Shown here: positions 1-7,163 of the stretch, piece after piece
Layout of the letters: the number at the start of each line of letters is the position of its first letter
Position numbering within the stretch: position 1 is the stretch's first letter
From: a virus
Reading direction: 5' to 3' (one strand)
Length of the DNA: 40,727 bases
IMG/VR virus record: IMGVR_UViG_3300000115_000064
Location: 1 to 40,727 of that record
Program-made: the position numbers and the translations under genes
Notes under the pieces: model-generated
Seen by the model: the letters and a program-made list of their open reading frames with translations, nothing else
Database searches by the model: none
Told to the model about the DNA's origin: nothing

Positions 1-1
1 C

Positions 2-301
2 TTTGGTGGTATCAATCACAGTAAGATAGGTAAAGATATGACGGATGCTAGTGATGGTGTTGAAACATATATGGTAGACGCTAACTACACAGATTCAGAT
101 ACAACGAAGTATTTGGGTAAAGTGAGTTGGGATACCGATACATACAATCAAACACTAGAAGAAGCAAAAGAGGCTGAAGATGTACATATTGATACTTATG
201 CTGACGAGGTAGAAGTAATGACACCTGAAGAAGAAGACGCTAACGCTGGTGTTGTAAGAGATAAAGACGGTAATGTAATGAGTGAGGTAACCGGTGTCTA
301 A
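2..301 (+). CDS. 3' part of an acidic protein of unknown function (5' end outside window)
   Basis: The reading frame is open from the first bases of the window to a TAA at 299-301, so the true start lies upstream; 99 residues are visible. The visible part is very acidic, with runs such as EEAKEAEDVH and TPEEEDAN, and has no membrane segment or cysteine. It ends in a 4-8 base overlap with the next gene, which starts at a GTG inside it, as expected for translational coupling. I do not recognise the family. An internal ATG at base 38 is possible as a start, but the frame continues upstream of it. Confidence 0.6.
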   Translation, partial: FGGINHSKIGKDMTDASDGVETYMVDANYTDSDTTKYLGKVSWDTDTYNQTLEEAKEAEDVHIDTYADEVEVMTPEEEDANAGVVRDKDGNVMSEVTGV

Positions 302-560
302 AACGGTAACTATTACAGTAAAGAAAAAGACTTTAGAGTCAGTTTATAATCAAGTTAAATTATGTAATGATTTAGGTTTTCCTAGTTATTCAAAAGGTGA
401 ACCTATCAATAACTTGATGAAAGAAGTTAAAAGAGATATTAATAAACAAAAGAAAGAACAAGATTTAGGTTGGAAAGACTTTTGGGATTTTTGGCCATTA
501 TCTATTGTTGTACCTTTAATGTTATTATCAATTATATTAGGACCGGTATTTACAAGATGA
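294..560 (+). CDS. Small single-pass membrane protein, unknown function
   Basis: This 88-residue protein starts at GTG (294), overlapping the previous stop. The first 60 residues are lysine-rich and polar. Residues about 67-86 form one hydrophobic segment (PLSIVVPLMLLSIILGPVF) close to the C-terminus, preceded by an aromatic stretch (WKDFWDFW). This is a C-tail-anchored layout with the basic domain presumably in the cytoplasm. The stop overlaps the start of the next gene (ATGA at 557-560). No family is recognised; membrane location is inferred from hydrophobicity only. Confidence 0.6.
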   Translation: MSKTVTITVKKKTLESVYNQVKLCNDLGFPSYSKGEPINNLMKEVKRDINKQKKEQDLGWKDFWDFWPLSIVVPLMLLSIILGPVFTR

Positions 561-805
561 ATAATAAACCAAATGAATGGGAACAAGGCGTAATAAATGG
601 TGCTGTAGAGTATTCTATTATGGAGTGGAGATCATTGGATAGAAGTACAAAAACAGTTGTAAAAACTTATAAAGAGGCAAAAGAGTTGTTTAAAAAAACT
701 ATTAAAAAACATAGACAGACTTTAGCATATGCTGTTGATAAGAATGGTAGATTTGCTAATCTAAACCATTTACCAGAATTTAAAAAGGAGATAGGTGATG
801 AGTAA
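557..805 (+). CDS. Small conserved-looking phage protein, unknown function
   Basis: The start was chosen at ATG 557 because it makes an ATGA overlap with the upstream stop; an upstream in-frame ATG at 470 would bury most of the neighbouring gene. The product has 82 residues, is basic and soluble, and is probably helical (KTYKEAKELFKKTIKKHRQT). The C-terminal half contains a short AVDKNGRFANLNHLPEF stretch that looks like a beta-hairpin. The function is not recognised. Confidence 0.6.
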   Translation: MNNKPNEWEQGVINGAVEYSIMEWRSLDRSTKTVVKTYKEAKELFKKTIKKHRQTLAYAVDKNGRFANLNHLPEFKKEIGDE

Positions 806-1013
806 TCAAAGACCAGGTAAAGTAGTAAGAGCTGCCGATCCGACAATGAAGGATATGACAACTCTAAAGTTTTTTAAGAATGCTCAAAAATTATTAGAAC
901 AAGAAGGTAAAACAGATGAGGCGTTTTATTTTGAACAGATGGTAGATTGGTTAACTAGTGGACACCAATTACCTACCACGGAAGAACAAACAATTAAGGC
1001 ACTAGGAATATAG
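798..1013 (+). CDS. Small soluble protein, unknown function
   Basis: ATG 798 has AAGGAG at 785-790, seven bases upstream, and overlaps the previous stop. The protein has 71 residues. It contains a helical segment rich in K/E/Q (FFKNAQKLLEQEGKTDEAF) followed by FEQMVDWLTSGHQLPTTEEQ. No membrane segment or metal motif is seen, and no family is recognised. Confidence 0.6.
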   Translation: MSNQRPGKVVRAADPTMKDMTTLKFFKNAQKLLEQEGKTDEAFYFEQMVDWLTSGHQLPTTEEQTIKALGI

Positions 1014-1020
1014 GAGGACT

Positions 1021-1227
1021 ATGATACAAGAAATAGCAACGGTAGATTTGTTGAATACGGTCATTGATAAAATTGATGATGGTAAAATAGCAGACGCCAA
1101 AGACGATCTAATTACATTTAAAGATGAGATACAAAAAGAGATTGATCAATTTGATAAATGGGCTGAGGTACAATCAGATATTGATACATCATTACAACTA
1201 GAGATTGATAGTGAGGCAGGAAAGTAG
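1021..1227 (+). CDS. Small acidic helical protein, unknown function
   Basis: The gene has a strong ribosome site (AGGAGG at 1012-1017) before ATG 1021. The 68-residue product is very acidic and predicted to be almost entirely helical, with heptad-like spacing of I/L residues through KIDDGKIADAKDDLITF and the segment after it, suggesting a short coiled coil. It is the last gene before a 160-base gap that carries a promoter. Confidence 0.6.
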   Translation: MIQEIATVDLLNTVIDKIDDGKIADAKDDLITFKDEIQKEIDQFDKWAEVQSDIDTSLQLEIDSEAGK

Positions 1228-1326
1228 ATGATGTACTACTCACACAAGCTAAGAATCACCAATCCTGGCGTGTCCAGGTGTGTTCCATATGTAGAAAACC
1301 AAGTAAAATCAATACTTTTTACAGGC

Positions 1327-1355
1327 TTGACAATTGGAACGATTTGTGGTATACT
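1327..1355 (+). promoter_or_regulatory. Sigma70-type early promoter with extended -10
   Basis: TTGACA at 1327-1332 and TATACT at 1350-1355 are separated by exactly 17 bp, with TG one base before the -10. Predicted start is near 1362, giving a leader of about 27 nt that contains the GAGAGAGG ribosome site for the gene at 1389. The rest of the 1228-1388 gap shows nothing else clear. Confidence 0.85.
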
Positions 1356-1388
1356 AATATCATTAACTTAACAGAGAGAGGAATACAT

Positions 1389-1763
1389 ATGTTTTATACA
1401 AAAGAAATGCTACACACAGAGTTTAAAATGGCTACTCAAAAAGATGAGAAAAATGCTATGAAGCCTGCCGGTAAGAAATCTTACAAACACAGAGTTGCTT
1501 ACCTTACTGCTTTAAAAGAAGATATGATTAAAGTACCTAAAAACTTTAGTAATCTTAAATTAACGACAGACAATCTACAAAATTTAATTGATGATTGGTC
1601 TGCTCCTAATCCTAGAGACGCTACTTATATGAGAGTATTCGGTATGACGTACTCGGAAAAGAAAGCACAAGAAGAACTAGAATATGTTATATATGAAAAT
1701 GGTGAAAAAAAAGAAGTCAGAAAATCTAAAAGTGATAAACAGGAAACACAATCAATACATTAA
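1389..1763 (+). CDS. Small phage protein, unknown function
   Basis: ATG 1389 was chosen because it follows the promoter at 1327-1355 and a GAGAGAGG ribosome site; an in-frame ATG at 1278 lies upstream of that promoter. The 124-residue product is basic and soluble. It has a lysine-rich N-terminal half (KPAGKKSYKHRVAYLTALKE) and an APNPRDATYMRVFGMTYSEK stretch near the middle. The C-terminus is charged and repetitive in K and E. The end overlaps the next gene by about 65 bases in another frame. The family is not recognised. Confidence 0.6.
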   Translation: MFYTKEMLHTEFKMATQKDEKNAMKPAGKKSYKHRVAYLTALKEDMIKVPKNFSNLKLTTDNLQNLIDDWSAPNPRDATYMRVFGMTYSEKKAQEELEYVIYENGEKKEVRKSKSDKQETQSIH

Positions 1764-2007
1764 ATCTTTAGGTGTCAACATTGATGTTGATACTGGTGAG
1801 ATTCAATCTTTTTTTGATGGTTACCCTATGCCAGATTTATCGTGTAGGCCTAGTTTGCCTACGAGTGATAACATAGCAGGTGTTGGTTTGAAAAAACAAT
1901 ACGCTACACGAATACCTGCTGGTAAAACAATTAGTGTGGCATATAATAAGGGTCCTTATATGTTGATTGATGATAAGGATTTTAAAACTATGGGAAGGAA
2001 AATATAG
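1699..2007 (+). CDS. Small soluble protein, unknown function
   Basis: The frame is open from ATG 1684, with further ATGs at 1693 and 1699; none has a clear ribosome site, so the start is uncertain and 1699 is a compromise. The product (102 residues from 1699) has a very basic N-terminus that overlaps the preceding gene. A better-structured part starts at about residue 24 (SLGVNIDVDTGEIQSFFDGY) and runs to an IPAGKTISVAYNKGPYMLI segment that looks like beta structure. No family is recognised. Confidence 0.5.
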   Translation: MVKKKKSENLKVINRKHNQYIKSLGVNIDVDTGEIQSFFDGYPMPDLSCRPSLPTSDNIAGVGLKKQYATRIPAGKTISVAYNKGPYMLIDDKDFKTMGRKI

Positions 2008-2008
2008 T

Positions 2009-2242
2009 ATGAAAACTATGATGATGATAACCATTGCTGTTTTAATGACAATGACAATGGCTAAGAGTGATGAGACAAAGACTATAACTCCTAAAGAGTT
2101 TGCTACAGCAATTGCTGAAACACCAAAAAAAGTTGGTAACCATTTAAAAAATGAATGGGAAGAAACTAAAGAGTATCAAGCAAAAAGTTGGGCTGAAATG
2201 AAAACTAAATGGCCTTTTACAATGTTTAAGGGTAATCAATAA
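2009..2242 (+). CDS. Small exported protein with N-terminal signal segment
   Basis: ATG 2009 follows GGGAAGGAA and starts one base after the previous stop. The 77-residue product begins with MK and a hydrophobic, methionine-rich stretch (MMMITIAVLMTMTMAKS) that looks like a signal peptide or anchor. It is followed by a hydrophilic, probably helical domain with tryptophans (NEWEETKEYQAKSWAEMKTK). Export to the periplasm is inferred. It opens a run of five exported or membrane proteins (2009-4042). Confidence 0.6.
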   Translation: MKTMMMITIAVLMTMTMAKSDETKTITPKEFATAIAETPKKVGNHLKNEWEETKEYQAKSWAEMKTKWPFTMFKGNQ

Positions 2243-2448
2243 TGCCTGGTGATTTTGTATGTACAAGTGCCAATGATGGTACACATTTATTTAGACCTGT
2301 TTCTGCCAGAGGACATACTTTCTGGCATAAACAAAACTTTAATAAATTTGTAGTTGATAATAACGAAGATTATTACATTGTAAAAAGTGTTGATAGTCAG
2401 AAAATTTGTGATGAAATTAGAAAAAATAATATGGATTTTACTAGCTAG
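2242..2448 (+). CDS. Small soluble protein, unknown function
   Basis: The start is a TAATG junction with the previous gene. The 68-residue product has two aromatic/histidine-containing stretches (GTHLFRPVSARGHTFWHKQN and NNEDYYIVKSVDS) that suggest a small beta-rich fold. It overlaps the start of the downstream lipoprotein gene by 38 bases. The function is not recognised. Confidence 0.55.
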   Translation: MPGDFVCTSANDGTHLFRPVSARGHTFWHKQNFNKFVVDNNEDYYIVKSVDSQKICDEIRKNNMDFTS

Positions 2449-2896
2449 TTTGTTATTAACAAATTGTGCTGTAAACAGATCAAATGTGGGTGCCGGTTTA
2501 GGTGCTACTACAACAACAGGTATGTGTGTATCAATGGGTGTGGATAATCCTTATGCTATTGCTGGTTGTGCTGTAGTTGGTGCCTTTAAGGGTGCTGATC
2601 TTATGTATAATTCAGACTATGATGTACACAACGCCGTATTTGTAGATCATTTAAATACAAGTCCTAACGGTTCAAGTTATACTAATTGGTTTAATTCTAA
2701 AACTGGTAACTCTGGTATAATTAAAGTCTATAACACTTATATTAAAGGGCCTATCAAGTGTAAAGATTATGACGCTACAGTTGATATATCAAGTAAATGG
2801 CCATTAGTTGGTATTGGTGGCGTAAATAGGTCAATGGTATTTGGTACTGCTTGTCAGTTACCAGATGGACAATGGATTGAGGATCCTACAAAATAA
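2411..2896 (+). CDS. Predicted lipoprotein, glycine-zipper-like
   Basis: The start at ATG 2411 gives a compact type II signal peptide (MKLEKIIWILLASLLLTNC); an earlier TTG at 2387 is possible but would put extra charge before it. LLTN-C is a good lipobox, so the mature protein would be lipid-anchored. Residues 27-60 are rich in glycine and alanine (VGAGLGATTTTG, AGCAVVGAFKG), resembling glycine-zipper membrane-associating segments of outer-membrane lipoproteins. Four further cysteines may pair in the periplasm. Total 161 residues. A role in superinfection exclusion or envelope change is possible but is only inference. Confidence 0.65.
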   Translation: MKLEKIIWILLASLLLTNCAVNRSNVGAGLGATTTTGMCVSMGVDNPYAIAGCAVVGAFKGADLMYNSDYDVHNAVFVDHLNTSPNGSSYTNWFNSKTGNSGIIKVYNTYIKGPIKCKDYDATVDISSKWPLVGIGGVNRSMVFGTACQLPDGQWIEDPTK

Positions 2897-3273
2897 TGAA
2901 AAAAATATTATATTTTAGTTTAGTAGTTTTTTGGATTTTTATGATAATGGCTAGCTTTAAAGTGATGGCTGGTGAAAAGATATTACATAGTAAGATTAAA
3001 TCTATATCGCCAGAAAAAACAGATGGTCAGTATTGTTTTGTAAAAGTGATAATTAAACAAAAAGGTGATGAGATTATTAAAGAAGAAATTTTGGAGTGTG
3101 CTGATGGTAAAAAGGGTATTGATACCCCAGGTTATTGGGATTTATTTGCTCAGTTTTATTATAGAGACGTGAATGCTACAGAATACTGCCGGTATTATAG
3201 TCGGGAGGGACACGCTTTTAAGACACCAGGAAAAGTGTGTTTATTAGTAAATGGTGAATGGGAGGTTAGATGA
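2896..3273 (+). CDS. Secreted cysteine-containing protein, unknown function
   Basis: ATG 2896 overlaps the preceding TAATG junction. The 125-residue product begins with a signal peptide (MKKILYFSLVVFWIFMIMAS, probable cut after VMA). The mature part is a small domain with cysteines in YCFVKV, LECADG, EYCRYY and KVCLLV, an even number that could form two disulfides in the periplasm. The stop overlaps the start of the next short gene. No family is recognised. Confidence 0.65.
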   Translation: MKKILYFSLVVFWIFMIMASFKVMAGEKILHSKIKSISPEKTDGQYCFVKVIIKQKGDEIIKEEILECADGKKGIDTPGYWDLFAQFYYRDVNATEYCRYYSREGHAFKTPGKVCLLVNGEWEVR

Positions 3274-3416
3274 TTAGAAATATAATCATTATCGCTCTCC
3301 TATGTGTAATAGTGTATGATGTATCTGCTGAAGAGTCATTATCTTATATTCAAATAGGACTTGACTTTTTGAAAGAGATCGTATATAATGTAGAGAGGAG
3401 TGTGGATAAAATATGA
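3270..3416 (+). CDS. 48-residue exported peptide
   Basis: A short frame begins at an ATGA overlap (3270) with a GGGAGG ribosome site just upstream and ends in TGA at 3414-3416, overlapping the next start. The product opens with MIRNIIIIALLCVIVYDVSA, a good signal peptide or membrane anchor, then a short tail of about 28 residues. The same bases carry the promoter at 3361-3389, so the gene doubles as a promoter region for the following lipoprotein gene. Confidence 0.55.
   Translation: MIRNIIIIALLCVIVYDVSAEESLSYIQIGLDFLKEIVYNVERSVDKI
3361..3389 (+). promoter_or_regulatory. Sigma70-type early promoter inside a short gene
   Basis: TTGACT (3361-3366) and a perfect TATAAT (3384-3389) are 17 bp apart. 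Unlike its sister promoters in this window it lacks the extended -10 TG. Predicted start is near 3396, leaving a 17-nt leader with GAGAGGAG before ATG 3413. Confidence 0.8.
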
Positions 3417-4042
3417 AAAACTATATAAAAGTAATAGGTATATTAGTAGCTGGTTTGTTAGTAGCAAACTGTTCTAGTAGCACTTATAATATGAAGTCAG
3501 AAAAAGGCAAGGTATTGAATAAAGTACCTAGTTGGTATATGAATGACTTTAAAGTAAAGAAAGCGTGTGGTACTACGAAGTTTGGTAAAAACAAAAGCAA
3601 AGAGTGTATCTTTGGTGTTGGTACTGCCGTTTCTCCTGATTTACAATTAGCAATTGAAAAAGGTATGATGATTGCTAAGGCTGATTTGGCCGATATTGTA
3701 AAGGGTGAAATGAACAAACAATCTAAACAGTATATAACTGAAATTGGTAAAACCAATACAATGTCTGTTGTATCAGATGTTGAGGTTACAATAATCAATA
3801 TAATATCTAAAACACAAGTTAGAGGTTATGAAATGTGGAAAAAAGACGTTACAATAACTAAAAACGGATATTATAGAGTTTGGATTGGTTTGAGATTACC
3901 AATGGGTGAGTATAATAAAATGTATCATTATACCATTGAAACAGCATTAGATTCTTTTAAGTTAAAAGAGAAGTCTGATCTTGCTTACAAACAACTATTG
4001 GAAAATACAGGTAATGCGAATGAAAATAACAATTTACAGTAA
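3413..4042 (+). CDS. Predicted lipoprotein, LPP20-like
   Basis: The N-terminus is a type II signal peptide ending in LLVANC, a good lipobox. The mature protein (about 190 residues) starts with serines, then VPSWYMNDF. It continues with a FGVGTAVSPDLQLAIEKGMM segment followed by helix and a strand-rich part with YRVWIGLRLP. That sequence of features (P-x-W at the start, G-x-G-T/A, AxxxAxxxA helix, WxxxxLP at the end) resembles bacterial LPP20-type lipoproteins. It has a strong ribosome site (GAGAGGAG) and its own promoter. Its role in infection is unknown; changing the host envelope is a reasonable guess. Confidence 0.65.
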   Translation: MKNYIKVIGILVAGLLVANCSSSTYNMKSEKGKVLNKVPSWYMNDFKVKKACGTTKFGKNKSKECIFGVGTAVSPDLQLAIEKGMMIAKADLADIVKGEMNKQSKQYITEIGKTNTMSVVSDVEVTIINIISKTQVRGYEMWKKDVTITKNGYYRVWIGLRLPMGEYNKMYHYTIETALDSFKLKEKSDLAYKQLLENTGNANENNNLQ

Positions 4043-4292
4043 GAATAATTGTATATACTGCTCCAAGGCCAAGACCTTGGTAAAAAACCTTGGCCTAGAG
4101 TATGAGGAGAAGTCATTAGAGAAAGACTTTGGCTCTGACCCTAGTAAAATGTTGGAAGACATTGGTAAAAATGTTAGAGCTATGCCTCAAATTAAAATTG
4201 ATGACGAGTTGATTGGTGGTTATAATCAATTAGTTGAATATTTTGAAAAACAAAATAAAGTTAATTTTAAGGGTGAAATTATAAGTGAGTGA
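4020..4292 (+). CDS. Glutaredoxin
   Basis: This is a 90-residue thioredoxin-fold protein. The start at ATG 4020 puts MKITIYSKNNC at the N-terminus as in short glutaredoxins; upstream ATGs at 3981 and 4014 would add unrelated residues. The active-site CIYC lies at residues 11-14, the cis-proline loop (AMPQI) at 54-58, and the glutathione-binding GGYNQL at 66-71. T4-like phages usually encode such a protein (T4 nrdC) to reduce ribonucleotide reductase and other disulfides with glutathione. It overlaps the lipoprotein gene by 23 bases. The family call is strong; the exact partner is inferred. Confidence 0.9.
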   Translation: MKITIYSKNNCIYCSKAKTLVKNLGLEYEEKSLEKDFGSDPSKMLEDIGKNVRAMPQIKIDDELIGGYNQLVEYFEKQNKVNFKGEIISE

Positions 4293-4776
4293 TGATAAAA
4301 TAATACAATTTCCTAAAAATCGTATTGTTAATCAAAGAAGTAGAGAACTTGATGAACAAAGACGTAAAATGGGTAGTAAAGTTGCCAAAGAAATAGAAAA
4401 ACAACAAACAAAACAATTTGTTGAAACTTCAATTGATGATATAAGTATGAACTTACTAAAACAATTTTATGATATGGCAATCAAAACTGATAAACATAGT
4501 TTTACAAAAGACTTGGCTTTGTTAGTAGATATAATGAGAGGTTTAATGTATAGAGACTTTGATATTAAACACCCAGCACAAAAACTATCAGACAAAATGG
4601 TAAACTTAAAGGTAAACAGAGACGGAACTCAATCTGCCCAAATAGATTATACGGGTGTCACAGATACTAAAATTAAAAACGGTAAACCATTGAGCAGAGA
4701 TTTTAAAGAAGAACTAAAAGATTTAAACGAAACTGGAATTATATTTGATCCAGATGACGATAACGGAATTACATAA
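4285..4776 (+). CDS. Conserved-looking soluble phage protein, unknown function
   Basis: The gene starts with GTG 4285 inside the end of the glutaredoxin gene. The 163-residue product starts with a charged, helical, probably flexible region (residues 1-48). A compact helical part follows (DDISMNLLKQFYDMAIKTDK, then DLALLVDIMRGLMYRDF), and it ends in an acidic tail with DPDDDNG. No catalytic motif is seen. Position between redox and DNA-modification genes gives no clear hint. The family is not recognised. Confidence 0.6.
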   Translation: MSDDKIIQFPKNRIVNQRSRELDEQRRKMGSKVAKEIEKQQTKQFVETSIDDISMNLLKQFYDMAIKTDKHSFTKDLALLVDIMRGLMYRDFDIKHPAQKLSDKMVNLKVNRDGTQSAQIDYTGVTDTKIKNGKPLSRDFKEELKDLNETGIIFDPDDDNGIT

Positions 4777-4832
4777 AGTAATCGCCTTAGCAGGTTGTAA
4801 AATAGTCCAAAAATAAAAAAGGAGAAATTATT

Positions 4833-5171
4833 ATGTTTGGAAATACTAAAAACGAAACAAGAGGCAGAAAGAGTTTGTCAAAAAAACAAACAATTCTTAA
4901 TGCTTTATTAAGAGGTCAAGCAATTGCTTGGAAGACTTTAAACACAAAGTTTGGTCTTAAATCACCAAGAAGTATGGTTGATACTTTAAGAGCTGAAGGC
5001 TATATGGTCTACGGTTCAAAAGTAAAAGGTAAACACGTGTACAGACTTGGTACACCAACGAGAGCTATTATCTCTGCTGGTATCAAAGCGTTATACGGAA
5101 CGCCTTTTAAATACGACAATGCTTCAGTTGTAGCACCTACAAAAGCTACAGTTGCTTCTATTGACGCTTAA
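4833..5171 (+). CDS. Predicted winged-helix/HTH DNA-binding protein
   Basis: ATG 4833 has an AAAGGAG ribosome site. In the 112-residue product, residues about 10-75 are basic. They read as a winged-helix module: a helix around QTILNALLRGQAI, a recognition-type helix around LKSPRSMVDTLRAEGY, and a beta wing MVYGSKVKGKHVYRLGTP. The N-terminal GRKSLSKK looks like an AT-hook-like arm. The C-terminus is low-complexity, rich in A/T/V. It could be a phage transcription regulator or nucleoid protein. DNA binding is inferred from the fold pattern, not from a named family. Confidence 0.6.
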   Translation: MFGNTKNETRGRKSLSKKQTILNALLRGQAIAWKTLNTKFGLKSPRSMVDTLRAEGYMVYGSKVKGKHVYRLGTPTRAIISAGIKALYGTPFKYDNASVVAPTKATVASIDA

Positions 5172-5186
5172 TTAAAATAACGGTGT

Positions 5187-5206
5187 GGTGGCGAGCAATC
5201 GCCACC
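5187..5206 (+). terminator. Hairpin after the winged-helix gene, possible weak terminator
   Basis: GGTGGCG (5187-5193) pairs perfectly with CGCCACC (5200-5206) around an AGCAAT loop, followed by TATCATTTAT. The T tract is interrupted, so termination may be weak; the stem also lies 8 bases before the next start codon and could affect its translation. Confidence 0.5.
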
Positions 5207-5214
5207 TATCATTT

Positions 5215-5397
5215 ATGGATTTAGAACACGGATTATTATTAGGTTTTTTAGGTTGTACGGTAACCTTTGTAGGTTTCTTTACAGCTTTTTTGCTTATAAA
5301 TTATAGTAAGAAAAAAGAATTAAAAAGATTAGAAGAAATTGAAAAAAGAAAAAAAGGGCCATTGTCAGACCATTACTATGGTGATGATACAGTATGA
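5215..5397 (+). CDS. Small membrane protein with cytoplasmic basic tail
   Basis: ATG 5215 was chosen over an in-frame GTG at 5185 because the latter lies inside the hairpin. The 60-residue product has one hydrophobic segment (residues 6-29, including LLLGFLGCTVTFVGFFTAFL). A strongly charged helix follows (KKKELKRLEEIEKRKK), then a short SDHYYGDD tail. This is the layout of a small single-pass phage membrane protein. The function is unknown. Confidence 0.6.
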   Translation: MDLEHGLLLGFLGCTVTFVGFFTAFLLINYSKKKELKRLEEIEKRKKGPLSDHYYGDDTV

Positions 5398-5540
5398 AAA
5401 TTAAAGAATCAGAATATCAAAATTATGCCGATTGTATAAGAAGCGATCAGGTATCAGCACCTGAAATTGTAAAACTATTTGAAGACAAAGCATTTTATAA
5501 ATGGTATAAAAAGAAATACTTAAATGATACACCACATTGA
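5394..5540 (+). CDS. 48-residue soluble peptide, unknown function
   Basis: The frame starts at an ATGA overlap (5394-5397) and ends with TGA at 5538-5540, overlapping the methyltransferase start by 17 bases. The product (MKIKESEYQNYADC, then IRSDQVSAPEIVKLFEDKAF) looks like a small helical domain ending in a lysine/tyrosine-rich tail. Tight coupling on both sides supports that it is translated. Confidence 0.55.
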   Translation: MKIKESEYQNYADCIRSDQVSAPEIVKLFEDKAFYKWYKKKYLNDTPH

Positions 5541-6300
5541 TTGTTTAAAGTTTTTAGAAACAACAGCAGATGAATCGTTTGATGTGTGTATATCAAGCCC
5601 ACCTTATAATCTAGGGATAAATTACAGACAATACAAAGACACAAGAGAAGATTACATATCTTGGATGAAAGAGGTGTGGTATGAAGTGTGTAGAGTTTTA
5701 AAACCAAATGGCCACCTATTTTTAAATTTAGGTTATTCAAAAAATAATCCGTTTGATGTATTTAAAATTGCTGAGAATGTACCTTGGAAATTACAAAACA
5801 ATATTATATGGGCAAAGTCAGTAGAAGTTGATGGTAAAGTTAGAGGTTATTCTACACCAACAACAAGCAAAAGATATTTACAAAATGGCTGGGAACATTT
5901 GTTTCATTTTACAAAAGATGGTAATACAGATATAGATTTAGAATGGTCAGGTGTGCCTTATGATGAGGCATATAATAACGCTGAACGAAATAAAAAAAGA
6001 AGTGGTAGAGATTGGAGACCAACAACTAATTGTTGGCATATAACTTATCAAAGTAAAGCGACAAAAGATATTACAGCAGAAATAGCTGGTGAAGATAAAC
6101 ACCCAGCAATATTTCCTAGGCAGTTAGTAGAAAAATGTTTAAAAGTATCTGGTCTTAAACAAGGAGTTGTATTTGATCCTTTTATGGGTACAGGCACAAC
6201 GGCCGTGGTTGCCAAAGAGTATGATTTAGAGTATATTGGTTGTGAAATAGATAAAGCATATATAGAAACAGCGAACAATAGATTAACACGAACATTATGA
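5524..6300 (+). CDS. Orphan site-specific DNA methyltransferase (N4-C/N6-A, beta class)
   Basis: The protein transfers a methyl group from S-adenosylmethionine to an exocyclic amino group in DNA. It has 258 residues. Catalytic motif IV (SPPY, residues 25-28) comes first and the SAM-binding motif I (FDPFMGTGTT, residues 217-226) is near the C-terminus. This circular order, IV then target recognition then I, defines the beta class. The segment between (about 60-190) would read the target site. SPPY is seen in N4-cytosine as well as N6-adenine enzymes, so the base is not settled. No restriction endonuclease is adjacent, so protection from host restriction or regulation is more likely than a restriction system. 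Confidence 0.9.
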   Translation: MIHHIDCLKFLETTADESFDVCISSPPYNLGINYRQYKDTREDYISWMKEVWYEVCRVLKPNGHLFLNLGYSKNNPFDVFKIAENVPWKLQNNIIWAKSVEVDGKVRGYSTPTTSKRYLQNGWEHLFHFTKDGNTDIDLEWSGVPYDEAYNNAERNKKRSGRDWRPTTNCWHITYQSKATKDITAEIAGEDKHPAIFPRQLVEKCLKVSGLKQGVVFDPFMGTGTTAVVAKEYDLEYIGCEIDKAYIETANNRLTRTL

Positions 6301-7142
6301 TATTAGTAGATTTAAACCAAGTATTGATTTCAAACCTTATGGCACAGGTCAGAGGTAAGGGTGATGTTAAACCTAATAAAGAAATGATAAGACAAATGGT
6401 GTTAACTTCATTAAGAGGTTTCAATGCCAAGTTTAAACGAGAATACGGTACAATGGTTTTGTGTTCAGACGCCAGCAATCCTTGGCGAAAAGACTTTTTT
6501 CCTAATTATAAACATAGTAGAAAAATGGCTAGACAAGATGGCCCTTTTGATTGGGATAATATATTTAAAATTATTACCGAAATCAAAGAAGAAATTAAAG
6601 ATAACTTTCCTTACATTATGATGTATGTAGAGAACTCTGAAGCAGATGATATTATAGCAACACTAATTAAATTACAAGAAGAAGATATTTACCTTGTTGT
6701 ATCAGGTGATAAAGACTTTATACAATTACATAGTTATGGTAATGTATATCAATGGTCTCCATTTTTAAAATCATTTATTGGTGAACAACAAGACCCTATA
6801 CAATTTTTAAGAGAACAGATAATAAAAGGTGACCGATCAGATGGTGTACCAAACATATTATCAGATGACGAAATTTTTGTTAGAGGTGATAGGCAGAAAC
6901 CTATTACTAAACAAAAGTTGGCTGAATGGTCTAATTTAGACAACATACCACTAGGTTCGGAAACAAAGAAGAACTATAACAGAAATAAGAAGCTAATAGA
7001 CCTATCTCAAATACCATTGACGATAGAAAATAACATTATAAATAGCTTTAGAAATTATAAAGTACCTGACAGGTCGCTCCTGTTGCCTTACTTTATGAAA
7101 AACAAACTGAAATCATTGATTGAAAACATTAACGATTTTTGA
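6297..7142 (+). CDS. rnh: T4-like RNase H (5'-3' exonuclease, FEN1 family)
   Basis: This 281-residue protein (T4 RNase H is 305) removes RNA primers from Okazaki fragments at the replication fork. Metal-binding acidic motifs are in family order: VDLNQ at the N-terminus, a WRKDFFPNYKHSRK stretch typical of the helical arch/template contact, SEADDIIA, SGDKDFIQL, and GDRSDGVPN, the helix-hairpin entry. The start is the ATGA junction with the methyltransferase gene. It belongs with gp59 and gp32 further on as lagging-strand machinery. Confidence 0.93.
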   Translation: MILVDLNQVLISNLMAQVRGKGDVKPNKEMIRQMVLTSLRGFNAKFKREYGTMVLCSDASNPWRKDFFPNYKHSRKMARQDGPFDWDNIFKIITEIKEEIKDNFPYIMMYVENSEADDIIATLIKLQEEDIYLVVSGDKDFIQLHSYGNVYQWSPFLKSFIGEQQDPIQFLREQIIKGDRSDGVPNILSDDEIFVRGDRQKPITKQKLAEWSNLDNIPLGSETKKNYNRNKKLIDLSQIPLTIENNIINSFRNYKVPDRSLLLPYFMKNKLKSLIENINDF

Positions 7143-7163
7143 CAATATATATTGGAGATAATT

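Noticed and set aside
5187-5214. GTG 5185 as start of the small membrane protein
   Set aside because: The first ten codons would lie in a perfect hairpin and add a polar segment before the membrane helix; ATG 5215 is better.
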